Notes under the pieces: model-generated
Told to the model about the DNA's origin: nothing
The model's input: the letters and a program-made list of their open reading frames with translations, nothing else
The model's database searches: none
Part shown: piece after piece, positions 37,138 through 43,254 of the stretch
How positions within the stretch are numbered: the first letter of the stretch is position 1
Layout of the letters: every line of letters starts with the position of its first letter
Source of the DNA: a virus
Virus record (IMG/VR): IMGVR_UViG_3300020202_000124
Coordinates: 1 to 43,254 of that record
DNA: 43,254 bases
Direction: 5' to 3' (one strand)
Position numbers and translations under genes: made by a program

Positions 37138-38033
37138 TGGCCGCCACGGTCAACGTATACCCCGAGGGACCGGTAGACAGCGGCGACACGGCCGGCGGTG
37201 ACCTCGGTGGCACATACCCGAATCCGACGGTTGACGTTGCAACGGCGAAGTTTGTGCTCCTCGACGCGGACGCGGCAGCGCCGAATGCGCAGGACCTGAG
37301 TGCGCTGTCGAACGGCATTCTTAAGCACACTGTCAGCGGCGGCGTCTCTACTATTGCAACCGCCGTCTCTGGCACCGACTACGACATCGCCCGCGACTGG
37401 CTCGAAACGCATCTATCGCGGGCGGCGACCCTCGCCAGCCTCAATAGGTCGAAGCTCAGTCACTTCTTTCTGGACTTCGCGCGGGTGTCGTTCGGCTACG
37501 ACTCCGGCGCATCCGGCGGCGCGGCGATTGGCAACGCGTCCGCTCGCACGGGTTATCTCGATTGCGATACGGGCAGCACCGCCGGCGCGCGATGGGATGT
37601 CTACAATTCTCAGTTTTCCGTAGACAACACCAAGACCGATAAGTGGTACGCGGCGACAAGGCTGCGCATCTTCACAGCGACGGACGCGCAAACGACACTG
37701 CGAATCTGCGGCTGCCATGAGGGGCTCAATGATACGGCCTCGCTCAATGTCAAGAATGGCGTCTTGAACATTGAGTTGATGATCGGCGGCGTGAACACGC
37801 TGACCGCCACTTCGTGGACGGTTGAGACGTCGAATTTCCACGATTTTGCACTGTCGTTCGACGGCACGACGGTGACCGCCTATGTGGATGGGGCCAGCGT
37901 TGGTAGCACCACGAATCTTGCGAACATGCCGACCGGCGATGGTTACGCCTCATGCCAGGGGCTAAACGGCACGACCGCCGCCAGCCGCCGGATCTGGCTG
38001 AGCAAGATGCTTCTCGTTTGTGAGGACACGTAA
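37137..38033 (+). CDS. Tail fibre / spike protein with GGTYPNPTV motif
   Basis: A 298-residue protein. The N-terminal GDLGGTYPNPTVDVATAKFV is a widespread fibre-junction motif, and ILKHTVSGGVSTIATAVSGTDY follows as in many phage fibres. The C-terminal about 170 residues look like a concanavalin-type beta sandwich (FALSFDGTTVTAYVDGASVG) suited to binding carbohydrate. It appears to be another receptor-binding part besides those at 14587 and 27758. Confidence 0.75.
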   Translation: MAATVNVYPEGPVDSGDTAGGDLGGTYPNPTVDVATAKFVLLDADAAAPNAQDLSALSNGILKHTVSGGVSTIATAVSGTDYDIARDWLETHLSRAATLASLNRSKLSHFFLDFARVSFGYDSGASGGAAIGNASARTGYLDCDTGSTAGARWDVYNSQFSVDNTKTDKWYAATRLRIFTATDAQTTLRICGCHEGLNDTASLNVKNGVLNIELMIGGVNTLTATSWTVETSNFHDFALSFDGTTVTAYVDGASVGSTTNLANMPTGDGYASCQGLNGTTAASRRIWLSKMLLVCEDT

Positions 38034-38281
38034 TGGCCCACTATAACGACGGAATCGGGTTTGATCAGGCATTCGGGCCGGCGCTGGCAAAGCGCCTTCG
38101 TGATCTGTTCGCCCGGGCCGGCATCACCACGCGAGCGCAACTTAAAACCTTTGTCGTCAACGGCGCGCTGCCGGGCGGAGCGACCATTTCCGCCGCTCAG
38201 TTCGGCCGTGCGCTCGCTGTGCTCGGGTGCGGGATTCGTTTCTCCTCCGACTCCGACGACGACGCCACCGACGTGGGGTAA
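38033..38281 (+). CDS. Small hypothetical protein
   Basis: An 82-residue product, ATG overlapping the upstream TAA. One helix-loop pattern (FGPALAKRLRDLFARAGITTRAQLKTFV) resembles a small helical DNA- or protein-binding fold, followed by an acidic Ser/Asp tail. Between fibre and lysis genes. Function unknown. Confidence 0.6.
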   Translation: MAHYNDGIGFDQAFGPALAKRLRDLFARAGITTRAQLKTFVVNGALPGGATISAAQFGRALAVLGCGIRFSSDSDDDATDVG

Positions 38282-38287
38282 CCATGC

Positions 38288-38590
38288 ATGACCGTACCCG
38301 ACGAGAACTCGAACGACATCGCCTCGCGATCGCCCTCTCCTTCGCCGCCCTCGTCGGCTGGCTCTTCTTGGGGGCCGCTCGCAGCCTCGGCGATCACACA
38401 CGCGACCAGCGCCTGGGTGTGCATCAAGGTGGCGAGCCAGCTTGGTGCAGCACTCCTCGAACTGATGAGCAAGGACCAATACGGGACGCCGTTTTACGTC
38501 ATGACGGTGGGGCTGGTGGCAGTGGCAGTGCCCACCAGCGCACGCGATTTGCTCGCGCTCGCGCGGAAGGTGCTGGGGTCCGGTAAATGA
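38288..38590 (+). CDS. Holin-like membrane protein
   Basis: A 100-residue product with a Ser/Pro-rich N-terminus, a first hydrophobic stretch (WGPLAASAITHATSAWVCIK), then ALLELMSKDQYGTPFYVMTVGLVAVAVPT as a clear membrane segment, and a charged tail (RKVLGSGK). Location just before the endolysin supports holin function. The frame starting near 38284 also contains a hydrophobic run but has an unnatural Arg/His-rich remainder. Confidence 0.6.
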   Translation: MTVPDENSNDIASRSPSPSPPSSAGSSWGPLAASAITHATSAWVCIKVASQLGAALLELMSKDQYGTPFYVMTVGLVAVAVPTSARDLLALARKVLGSGK

Positions 38591-39048
38591 GCCTCCTCGA
38601 GAAGGAGCAGCAGCTGCTGTCGCTGCTCCTGCCAGAGGTGCGCGCGCAGTACATGCGCCTACGGGCCGAGATGCGCACGGCGGGTATCTACACGCGGCTG
38701 ACCGAGACCTATCGCGACCTGAAGAAGCAGGCCGAGCACCTGAAGGCCGGGCGGTCGACGCTCGCCGTGTCCTGGCACCAGCTACGGCGCGCGCTGCACG
38801 AGGTAATTCTCGTCGACGGCGTGCCCGACATGAAGATCAAACACCGCGACCTGTGGCTCAAGCGCGCACGAATGGCCGAGGCGCACGGGTTTCGCCAGAT
38901 CGGATTCAAGCCCGACGGCTCGAATTGGTACATCGGGAAGGGCAAGTCCTGGGACCCCTACCATCTGGAATACCGGGCGCCGTACGACACGCTCGCCGAA
39001 GCCGTTGCCGCCGAAGGCTCGCTGGCGCTGCGGGAGCTGATGGCGTGA
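38587..39048 (+). CDS. M15-type peptidase endolysin
   Basis: A 153-residue lysis enzyme of the VanY/L-Ala-D-Glu peptidase class. LTETYRDLKKQAEHLKAGRS, SWHQLRRALHEVILVDG and WDPYHLEYR fit the family pattern (ETYR..., SxHxxGxAxD, DxxHxE). The first and last zinc ligands are His64 and His126. The usual Asp of the second motif is His71 here, which might still bind zinc. It would cleave peptidoglycan cross-bridge peptides at the end of the lytic cycle. ATG 38587 overlaps the holin-like stop. Confidence 0.75.
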   Translation: MSLLEKEQQLLSLLLPEVRAQYMRLRAEMRTAGIYTRLTETYRDLKKQAEHLKAGRSTLAVSWHQLRRALHEVILVDGVPDMKIKHRDLWLKRARMAEAHGFRQIGFKPDGSNWYIGKGKSWDPYHLEYRAPYDTLAEAVAAEGSLALRELMA

Positions 39049-39209
39049 CCGAGCATGAGCCATTGCGCACGCGCGACCTGCTCCTGCTGGTGGACATCGT
39101 GCGCATGGCTATGACCGCCCATCGCACCGACGACGGCTGCATCAGCCCACTCGGCATCAAGGTCATCGAGGCCGCCCTAACTGGCCTGGAGGCGAAGCTT
39201 CGTAAGTGA
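39045..39209 (+). CDS. Short hypothetical protein (54 aa)
   Basis: GTG 39045 in a GTGA overlap with the endolysin stop, ending in a similar overlap at 39206. Helical (RDLLLLVDIVRMAMTAHR; IKVIEAALTGLEAKLRK) with a single Cys. It may be a lysis accessory peptide by position, but it lacks a signal or membrane segment. Function unknown. Confidence 0.55.
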   Translation: MTEHEPLRTRDLLLLVDIVRMAMTAHRTDDGCISPLGIKVIEAALTGLEAKLRK

Positions 39210-39619
39210 GACTGCGCGCGCGCACAGACGCCAACCACGCCGAGATCGTGAAGGCGTTGCGCGCGGCCGGCAGGCGTGTCCTGGACCTGTCGCGCGTGGG
39301 GAAAGGTTGCCCCGACATTCTGGTGGGCTGGGCCGGGCGGAACCTGTTGATGGAGATCAAGCACGGCTCCGGCGAGTTGACGCCGGATCAACGCGAGTTT
39401 TTCGCACGGTGGCCGGGCGCGAAATGTGTCGTTCGCTCGGTCGAGGAGGCACTAGCGGTAACGGGGGTCGTCAATGGCGGCGCAGCCTCTCCCACTGGAC
39501 GTAAAGCGCAAGACGTTGAGCGCGCTCAAGAAGGCGAAGGGAAACCGGGTCCACGCGGCGGCGATACTGGGACTGTCGCCCGCGACCGTGTTCAGCCGGG
39601 TCCGCGCGCTCCTCGCTGA
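39206..39619 (+). CDS. VRR-NUC-type endonuclease
   Basis: A 137-residue protein whose first 85 residues match the PD-(D/E)XK VRR-NUC fold: helix ANHAEIVKALRAAGRRV, then GKGCPDILVG (Pro36, Asp37) and LLMEIKHGSGELTPDQ (Glu50, Lys52). Such nucleases resolve or cut branched phage DNA. GTG 39206 is coupled to the upstream stop. The last about 50 residues overlap the next gene, are Gly/Arg-rich and probably just read through to a stop. Confidence 0.78.
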   Translation: MRLRARTDANHAEIVKALRAAGRRVLDLSRVGKGCPDILVGWAGRNLLMEIKHGSGELTPDQREFFARWPGAKCVVRSVEEALAVTGVVNGGAASPTGRKAQDVERAQEGEGKPGPRGGDTGTVARDRVQPGPRAPR

Positions 39620-40709
39620 CCCGAAATTCCGCGACAAGATACCGCCCGCATCTACGGCGCTGGCCGTTGCGGGTCCACCGCGCGCGTATGACCCCGACCG
39701 CTACCGGCGCAAGGAGCGCGAGGCACAGGAGCGGCGAGCGCGCGAGGAACTAGAGCGGCGACTGGCGGAGGCAGAGGCGCGAATCGAGGCGCTGGGCAGC
39801 GTGCGCGAGCACCTGGACACGATCCGCATCGCGCCCCCGTCCCGGGGCAAGCTCCGTCCCGCCGTCGCCGTTGCCATCGCTTCGGACTGGCACGTTGAGG
39901 AGCGGGTAGAGGCCGAAAAAGTCTTCGGGAAAAACTCCTACGACCTGGTTACCGCCGACCGTCGGGCGCGGGCGTTCTTTCGCGGCCTGCTGTGGAAGAT
40001 CCAGCACCACCAGCACAGCTACGAGATTCGGCGGCTGCTGATCCTGGCCCTGGGCGACTTTATCAGCGGCTACATCCACCCCGAGCTCGTCGCGACGACG
40101 GCCAAAAGCCCTACCCACGCCATCGCGCTGTGGGTGGAACTGTTCGCGGCCGGCGTGCAGATGCTCCTCGACGAGTCGGATCTCGAGATCGACATCGTCT
40201 GCGAGCCCGGCAACCACGGCCGCACCGGCGAGAAAATCACGGTGGCCACGCGGGTCGAAAACTCGTTCGAGTGGCTCGGGTTTTTGCTGCTGCAGGAGCG
40301 GTTTGCGAAGGAAAAGCGGGTCAGGTTCGAGATCGCCCGCGGCGCCCACGTCTACGTCGAGGTCTGGGACTGGGTGATCCGCGGAACCCACGGCGACGAC
40401 ATCCGGTACCAGGGCGGCGTCGGCGGCCTGGCCATTCCGCTGCACAAGGCCTGCGACGCCTGGAACGACGCCCGCCGCGCCGATTACACATGCTTCGGTC
40501 ACTGGCACCAGCACAAGGACTACGGGTTCGCAGTCGGGAACGGGTCGCTGATCGGCTATTCGCCGTACAGCATGTGGATCAAGGCCCGTTACGAGCCGCC
40601 GTCGCAGGCGATGTTCCTAATCGACCGTGAGCGGGGCAAGGACTACGTATCCGCGATCTGGGTTGATGAACAGGGTCGCCGCGTGGCGGCCGAGGAGGCG
40701 AAGCGATGA
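39474..40709 (+). CDS. HTH-metallophosphoesterase fusion
   Basis: A 411-residue protein. An N-terminal Fis-like HTH (KKAKGNRVHAAAILGLSPATVFSRVRAL, about 19-46) is followed by a coiled coil (about 80-108), then a calcineurin-type phosphoesterase: SDWHVEE (Asp138, His140), LGDFISG (Asp195), PGNHGR (Asn247, His248), GTHGDD (His306) and FGHWHQ (His343, His345). All two-metal ligands appear present, so nuclease or phosphodiesterase activity is likely. The HTH suggests DNA targeting. It overlaps the VRR-NUC gene by 146 bp. Confidence 0.8.
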   Translation: MAAQPLPLDVKRKTLSALKKAKGNRVHAAAILGLSPATVFSRVRALLADPKFRDKIPPASTALAVAGPPRAYDPDRYRRKEREAQERRAREELERRLAEAEARIEALGSVREHLDTIRIAPPSRGKLRPAVAVAIASDWHVEERVEAEKVFGKNSYDLVTADRRARAFFRGLLWKIQHHQHSYEIRRLLILALGDFISGYIHPELVATTAKSPTHAIALWVELFAAGVQMLLDESDLEIDIVCEPGNHGRTGEKITVATRVENSFEWLGFLLLQERFAKEKRVRFEIARGAHVYVEVWDWVIRGTHGDDIRYQGGVGGLAIPLHKACDAWNDARRADYTCFGHWHQHKDYGFAVGNGSLIGYSPYSMWIKARYEPPSQAMFLIDRERGKDYVSAIWVDEQGRRVAAEEAKR

Positions 40710-40939
40710 GAGCGGTTGACGTGTTGATGGCCCTGGAAGAGCTCGCCTCGGCTACGGCTGCGGCTGAGTCGCGGATCGAGGACGCGCAGCGGGAACTGGA
40801 CCGAGTCCAGCGGCTGATCTGGACCCTGCGCCACGCCGCCCTCGATGCACTGGCGAAGGAAGGGACGCCGTCGGCGCTCGCCAAGGTCCTGCTTGAGGCG
40901 CTGCCCGGCGAGCTGGGAACGGCCGACCGCGGCGGGTAG
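40706..40939 (+). CDS. Small coiled-coil protein
   Basis: A 77-residue product with its ATG overlapping the preceding stop. A long helix (ALEELASATAAAESRIEDAQRE, then LDRVQRLIWTLRHAALDAL) is likely to form a coiled coil. The tail is Gly-rich. Its link to the phosphoesterase gene suggests co-expression. Function unknown. Confidence 0.6.
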   Translation: MRAVDVLMALEELASATAAAESRIEDAQRELDRVQRLIWTLRHAALDALAKEGTPSALAKVLLEALPGELGTADRGG

Positions 40940-40973
40940 CAATCACTCTGCTTGCACTGTGATATGACGGGGT

Positions 40974-41432
40974 GTGCCCGACCCCGCCGACCTCCTGCGC
41001 TCCCGGCTAGAGCAACTGCAACGCACGAGGGACATGCTCGTCGAGGAGCTTGCGACGGTCACACAGGACTATGCCCGCGAGGTGCTGCAGGAAGCCCTGG
41101 CGGCGGCCGAGGCGGCGATCCAGGAGCTGTCGGGCGCGCTGAATCGGTTGCAACCAGGCGACCAGTCTGGTAACACTAAGCCCATGCTTCCAGCCGCACG
41201 CGTCCGAGTCAGCGCCGGTACGGCCGGCGACAACCCCGACCCGCTGATCAAGGCGGCTAACGAGCATCACTACACGTTGCGGTCGCTCGCCGAGGCCGTC
41301 GGCTGCTCGCATGCGCTGCTGTCCCAGGCCCGGGCGGGGCAGCGGTCTATCGGCGCGGACGTCGCGAAGAAGATCGAGGAATTGATCGGCTTCAAGGCGA
41401 CCAAGCGCAACTGGCCCAAGCTGCGGCAGTAG
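40974..41432 (+). CDS. Coiled-coil plus Cro/CI-type HTH regulator
   Basis: A 152-residue protein. Residues about 5-60 form a coiled coil (LRSRLEQLQRTRDMLVEEL...). Residues about 90-150 are a Cro/CI-type HTH (LIKAANEHHYTLRSLAEAVG, then CSHALLSQARAGQRSIGADV). GTG 40974 lies 5 nt after TATGAC and lacks a ribosome site. ATG 41184, downstream of TTGCAA-17-TAACAC, would make an 82-residue HTH-only form. It is the best repressor candidate in the window, although it lacks the LexA-like cleavage domain of lambda CI. Confidence 0.72.
   Translation: MPDPADLLRSRLEQLQRTRDMLVEELATVTQDYAREVLQEALAAAEAAIQELSGALNRLQPGDQSGNTKPMLPAARVRVSAGTAGDNPDPLIKAANEHHYTLRSLAEAVGCSHALLSQARAGQRSIGADVAKKIEELIGFKATKRNWPKLRQ
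41148..41176 (+). promoter_or_regulatory. Possible internal promoter for short HTH form
   Basis: TTGCAA (41148-41153), a 17-nt spacer, then TAACAC (41171-41176), 7 nt before in-frame ATG 41184. If used, it gives a leaderless mRNA for the HTH domain alone. TGGTAACA at 41168-41175 recurs at 41494-41501. Confidence 0.4.
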
Positions 41433-41461
41433 TCGGCGCGCTCGGATGCGTCACTTTTTAT

Positions 41462-41500
41462 TTGACGTGTGTAACCATCCTGGTAGCGTAGGTTGGTAAC
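41462..41500 (+). promoter_or_regulatory. Promoter with imperfect operator-like dyad
   Basis: TTGACG (41462-41467), a 16-nt spacer, then TAGCGT (41484-41489), followed by AGGAGG and ATG 41514. GTAACCATCC (41471-41480) and GGTTGGTAAC (41491-41500) form an imperfect inverted repeat (8 of 10) around the -10, a plausible operator for the neighbouring HTH protein. Confidence 0.6.
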
Positions 41501-41513
41501 AGGAGGTCACGAG

Positions 41514-41774
41514 ATGACGAGGACACGAGAGGGGTCGGAACGAGACGAGTTTTTTCTGGACCACAGGGCCTACTGCGGCGAATGCGGCTGGGTCCTGGAC
41601 CGCTGCGACTGCACGCCGTGCGATCGCTGCAACCAGGCGGTGAACCCGACCAAGCTCGCGCCCGAGGGCTCGCGCTGGCTCTGTCCGTCGTGCCAGAGCG
41701 ACGCCAGCGCCCGTCGCCGGTTGCTCAAGTTGCACGCGGGAGAGCACGCCGTGTTCGTGGAGGCGGCGAAGTGA
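41514..41774 (+). CDS. Double zinc-ribbon protein
   Basis: An 86-residue product. ATG 41514 has AGGAGG 7 nt upstream. YCGECGW, CDCTPCDRC and CPSC supply enough Cys for two zinc sites, a zinc-ribbon arrangement seen in small nucleic-acid-binding proteins. First gene of a unit leading to recombination genes, expressed from the promoter just upstream. Partner and function unknown. Confidence 0.65.
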   Translation: MTRTREGSERDEFFLDHRAYCGECGWVLDRCDCTPCDRCNQAVNPTKLAPEGSRWLCPSCQSDASARRRLLKLHAGEHAVFVEAAK

Positions 41775-41971
41775 CTCTGCTTGAGCGGGCAGCGATGGTG
41801 CTACGGGCGGACGGCGTGATTTACCTGATCCACCGTCCGACCGGTGAGTGGGGTGCCGTGTCGGTCCGTGACTACGCGAGCATGTCGGCGTCGTTTCTCG
41901 GCGACTACGAGGTGCGCCTCGACCTGATGAGCGCGATCGAGCTGAGCGCCGCAATCAAGAGGAGGAACTAA
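41771..41971 (+). CDS. Small hypothetical protein
   Basis: A 66-residue product from a GTG in a GTGA overlap. It has a mixed alpha/beta pattern (MVLRADGVIYLIHRPTGEWG; DYEVRLDLMSAIELSAAI). It overlaps the next start by one base (TAATG). Probably co-translated with the recombination genes. No family recognised. Confidence 0.6.
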   Translation: MTLLERAAMVLRADGVIYLIHRPTGEWGAVSVRDYASMSASFLGDYEVRLDLMSAIELSAAIKRRN

Positions 41972-42306
41972 TGGACTGGCGTTCGATGATGGACAAGAGG
42001 CTGATCGGCCACTGGGACTTGCCGCCAGGCAAGGACATCACGCTCACGATCAAAAAGGTCGAGAAACTCCAACTGCGCGTCCCGGGCAAGGACCCCAAAA
42101 ACAAGCCCGTGATCTGGTTCGAGGGCGCGGACAAGGGTTTCGCGGCAAACACCACCAACTGCAAGGTGATTGCCTCGCTCTACGGCAACGACACGACCAA
42201 GTGGGTCGGCAAGCGCATCACGCTGTACCGGACTACGACCAGCTTTGGCAAAGAAACCGTCGACTGCCTGCGCGTCCGGCCGACTGCACCAGGTGAAGAC
42301 AAATGA
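41971..42306 (+). CDS. Recombination-associated phage protein
   Basis: A 111-residue protein with GAGGAG before ATG 41971. The sequence MDWRSMMDKRLIGHWDLPPG, then KDITLTIKKVEKLQL, KPVIWFEGADKGFAANTTNCK and WVGKRITLYRTTTSFGKETVDCLRVRPTAP, matches a common phage protein found directly before YqaJ- or RecE-type exonucleases. It is probably an OB-fold partner of the exonuclease or an annealing protein. The precise biochemical role is not established to my knowledge. Stop overlaps the exonuclease ATG. Confidence 0.7.
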   Translation: MDWRSMMDKRLIGHWDLPPGKDITLTIKKVEKLQLRVPGKDPKNKPVIWFEGADKGFAANTTNCKVIASLYGNDTTKWVGKRITLYRTTTSFGKETVDCLRVRPTAPGEDK

Positions 42307-43064
42307 GCGACCGCTGGTGGGCCGAGCGCAAGGTGCGGTTCTCGTACCTGAAGAACATCGCCAAGTCCCCGGCGCACTACTTGGCGGGGCTCAAGGGCGG
42401 GCGGCAAACCGGGCCGATGCGCCTGGGCTCGCTCGTGGACTGCATCCTGTTCGGCGGCAAGCAGCCCGTGGTCTACGCGGGCCGGCGCCAGGGCAAGGCC
42501 TGGGACCAGTTTCGCGAGGAAAACCAGGACAAAGACATCGTGTCGCTGGATGAGTACGCGACGGCCAATGCGATGGTTGAGGCGATTCGCGCTGACCCGC
42601 ATGCGTCGCGCGTGCTTGAGGGCGAGCGGCGATGCGAGATCAACTGGAGGTACCTGGGTCGCGACTGCCAGTCGCACCCGGACGTGCTCAATCCCAGCTG
42701 CTGGGTTACCGATCTGAAGACGTGCGCGACGGCGCAGCCGGACCGGTTTCGTGGCTCCGCGCTCCGGTACGGCTATCACGTGCAGCTCGCGTCGTACCAA
42801 CTGGCATGCGAGGCGGCTGGAATCCCGGTGCCGCCCGAGGCGTACCTAGTGACTGTCGAGTCGGCGGAGCCCTACCCGGTCGTAGTTCACCAACTCACCG
42901 AACGGGCGTTGGAGCAGGGGCGCAAGATCTGGCGGACGTGGTTCGAGCAACTGCTGATGTGCGAGGCGGCGGGGCACTTTCCGGGCTATTCGCAGTCGGT
43001 GGTCGCGTTCGACACTGACGACGAGCTCGAACTGACGTTTGGCGATGAGGCGGAGGCTGCGTGA
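42303..43064 (+). CDS. Exonuclease VIII-like (RecE/PDDEXK) nuclease
   Basis: A 253-residue nuclease of the exodeoxyribonuclease VIII-like class. After KVRFSYLKNIAKSPAHYLAG and GPMRLGSLVDCILFG comes the active site: a CQSHPDVL stretch (Asp) and WVTDLKTCA (Asp and Lys of D-x-K). HVQLASYQLACEAAG is the conserved Tyr/Gln helix. It would resect double-strand ends for phage recombination with the protein encoded just before. ATG 42303 overlaps the preceding stop. Length is normal for the family. Confidence 0.8.
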   Translation: MSDRWWAERKVRFSYLKNIAKSPAHYLAGLKGGRQTGPMRLGSLVDCILFGGKQPVVYAGRRQGKAWDQFREENQDKDIVSLDEYATANAMVEAIRADPHASRVLEGERRCEINWRYLGRDCQSHPDVLNPSCWVTDLKTCATAQPDRFRGSALRYGYHVQLASYQLACEAAGIPVPPEAYLVTVESAEPYPVVVHQLTERALEQGRKIWRTWFEQLLMCEAAGHFPGYSQSVVAFDTDDELELTFGDEAEAA

Positions 43065-43106
43065 TGGGCGGATCGATGCGGCCGAACGAATCCAAGGGCG
43101 GTGGAC

Positions 43107-43254
43107 ATGAAGACCAAGGAGATTAGGCGCACGCTCGAGGTCGGAGGCGAGACAGTCGCTGTGACGGCGCTTGTGATGCCAGGCGGCCCGTGCGTGAGGG
43201 TGGAGCTGGGTCAGTTGATTCTGCTGATGCTCCGCGACGACGCCATGGAATTGT
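43107..43254 (+). CDS. Small protein or N-terminus of larger ORF (3' partial)
   Basis: ATG 43107 opens 49 codons that run off the right edge (begins MKTKEIRRTLEVGGE, ends LRDDAMEL). Weak purine run GGGCGGTGG precedes it. If the window ends are joined, the last base plus positions 1-2 make TTG and the frame continues into the Mom-like gene with no stop. The first 49 residues do not resemble a Mom N-terminus, so it may be a separate small protein. Confidence 0.5.
   Translation, partial: MKTKEIRRTLEVGGETVAVTALVMPGGPCVRVELGQLILLMLRDDAMEL

Noticed and set aside
38227-38586. An alternative 119-residue frame in the holin region
   Set aside because: It has one hydrophobic run, but the remainder is Arg/His/Gly-rich and unlike a protein; the frame at 38288 is more natural and is coupled to the endolysin.
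43064-43126. A 20-codon frame after the exonuclease
   Set aside because: It overlaps the exonuclease stop, but it is very short and lacks conserved features.
1-43254. tRNA genes, CRISPR arrays, diversity-generating retroelement
   Set aside because: No T-loop/acceptor pairs, no regularly spaced repeats with spacers, and no reverse transcriptase or template/variable repeat pair were seen by eye; a covariance-model scan would be decisive for tRNAs.

Overview
The window reads as an essentially complete genome of a temperate tailed phage with a short-tail (podovirus, P22-like) virion plan, infecting a high-GC bacterium. Evidence: a tyrosine integrase, a lambda-O-like replication initiator and primase-helicase, an SSB-like protein, a portal of about 790 residues followed by scaffold and HK97-fold-type capsid genes, a P22 gp10-like tail protein, three large ejection-type proteins, a lysis cassette, and tightly packed genes joined by ATGA/GTGA overlaps. 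No rRNA, tRNA, CRISPR or insertion sequence was seen. The host cannot be named; the high GC and the many TANNNT boxes placed 6-7 nt before start codons would fit an actinobacterium or another lineage that uses leaderless mRNA.

Layout. 0-1.9 kb: a Mom-like DNA-modification protein cut by the left edge, then five small genes. 1.9-3.5 kb: integrase flanked by palindromes and followed by a densely self-complementary stretch. 3.5-8.35 kb: an early operon with six small unknown genes, a replication initiator carrying two 12-bp iteron-like arrays, a primase-helicase, an SSB-like protein and a small membrane protein. 8.35-17.4 kb: an accessory region with two or three minus-strand units, a membrane protein, an HExxH protein, HTH proteins and many small genes; seven transcription units here appear to start with leaderless mRNAs. 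A separate tail-fibre pair (14.1-16.4 kb) sits inside it.

17.4-38.0 kb: packaging and virion genes. Order: a zinc-finger peptide, a candidate small terminase, large terminase, portal, a GroES-like co-chaperonin, scaffold, head proteins, major capsid, a beta-sandwich protein, a hairpin-controlled small gene, head-tail adaptor, beta-helix tailspike, gp10-like protein, three ejection-type proteins, and two more fibre-like proteins. A small secreted protein on the minus strand interrupts them. 38.0-39.2 kb: a holin-like membrane protein and an M15-type endolysin. 39.2-43.25 kb: a VRR-NUC-type nuclease, an HTH-metallophosphoesterase fusion, a coiled-coil plus Cro/CI-type HTH regulator, zinc-ribbon proteins, and an exonuclease VIII-like recombination nuclease with its usual neighbour.

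The last reading frame (from 43107) continues without a stop into the first one if the two window ends are joined, so this may be a circular or circularly permuted genome. The predicted N-terminus of the joined protein does not look like Mom, so this is not settled. The features most worth checking are the leaderless promoter set, the iteron arrays in the initiator gene, the folded sequences at 3356-3480 and 17395-17459, and the phage GroES.
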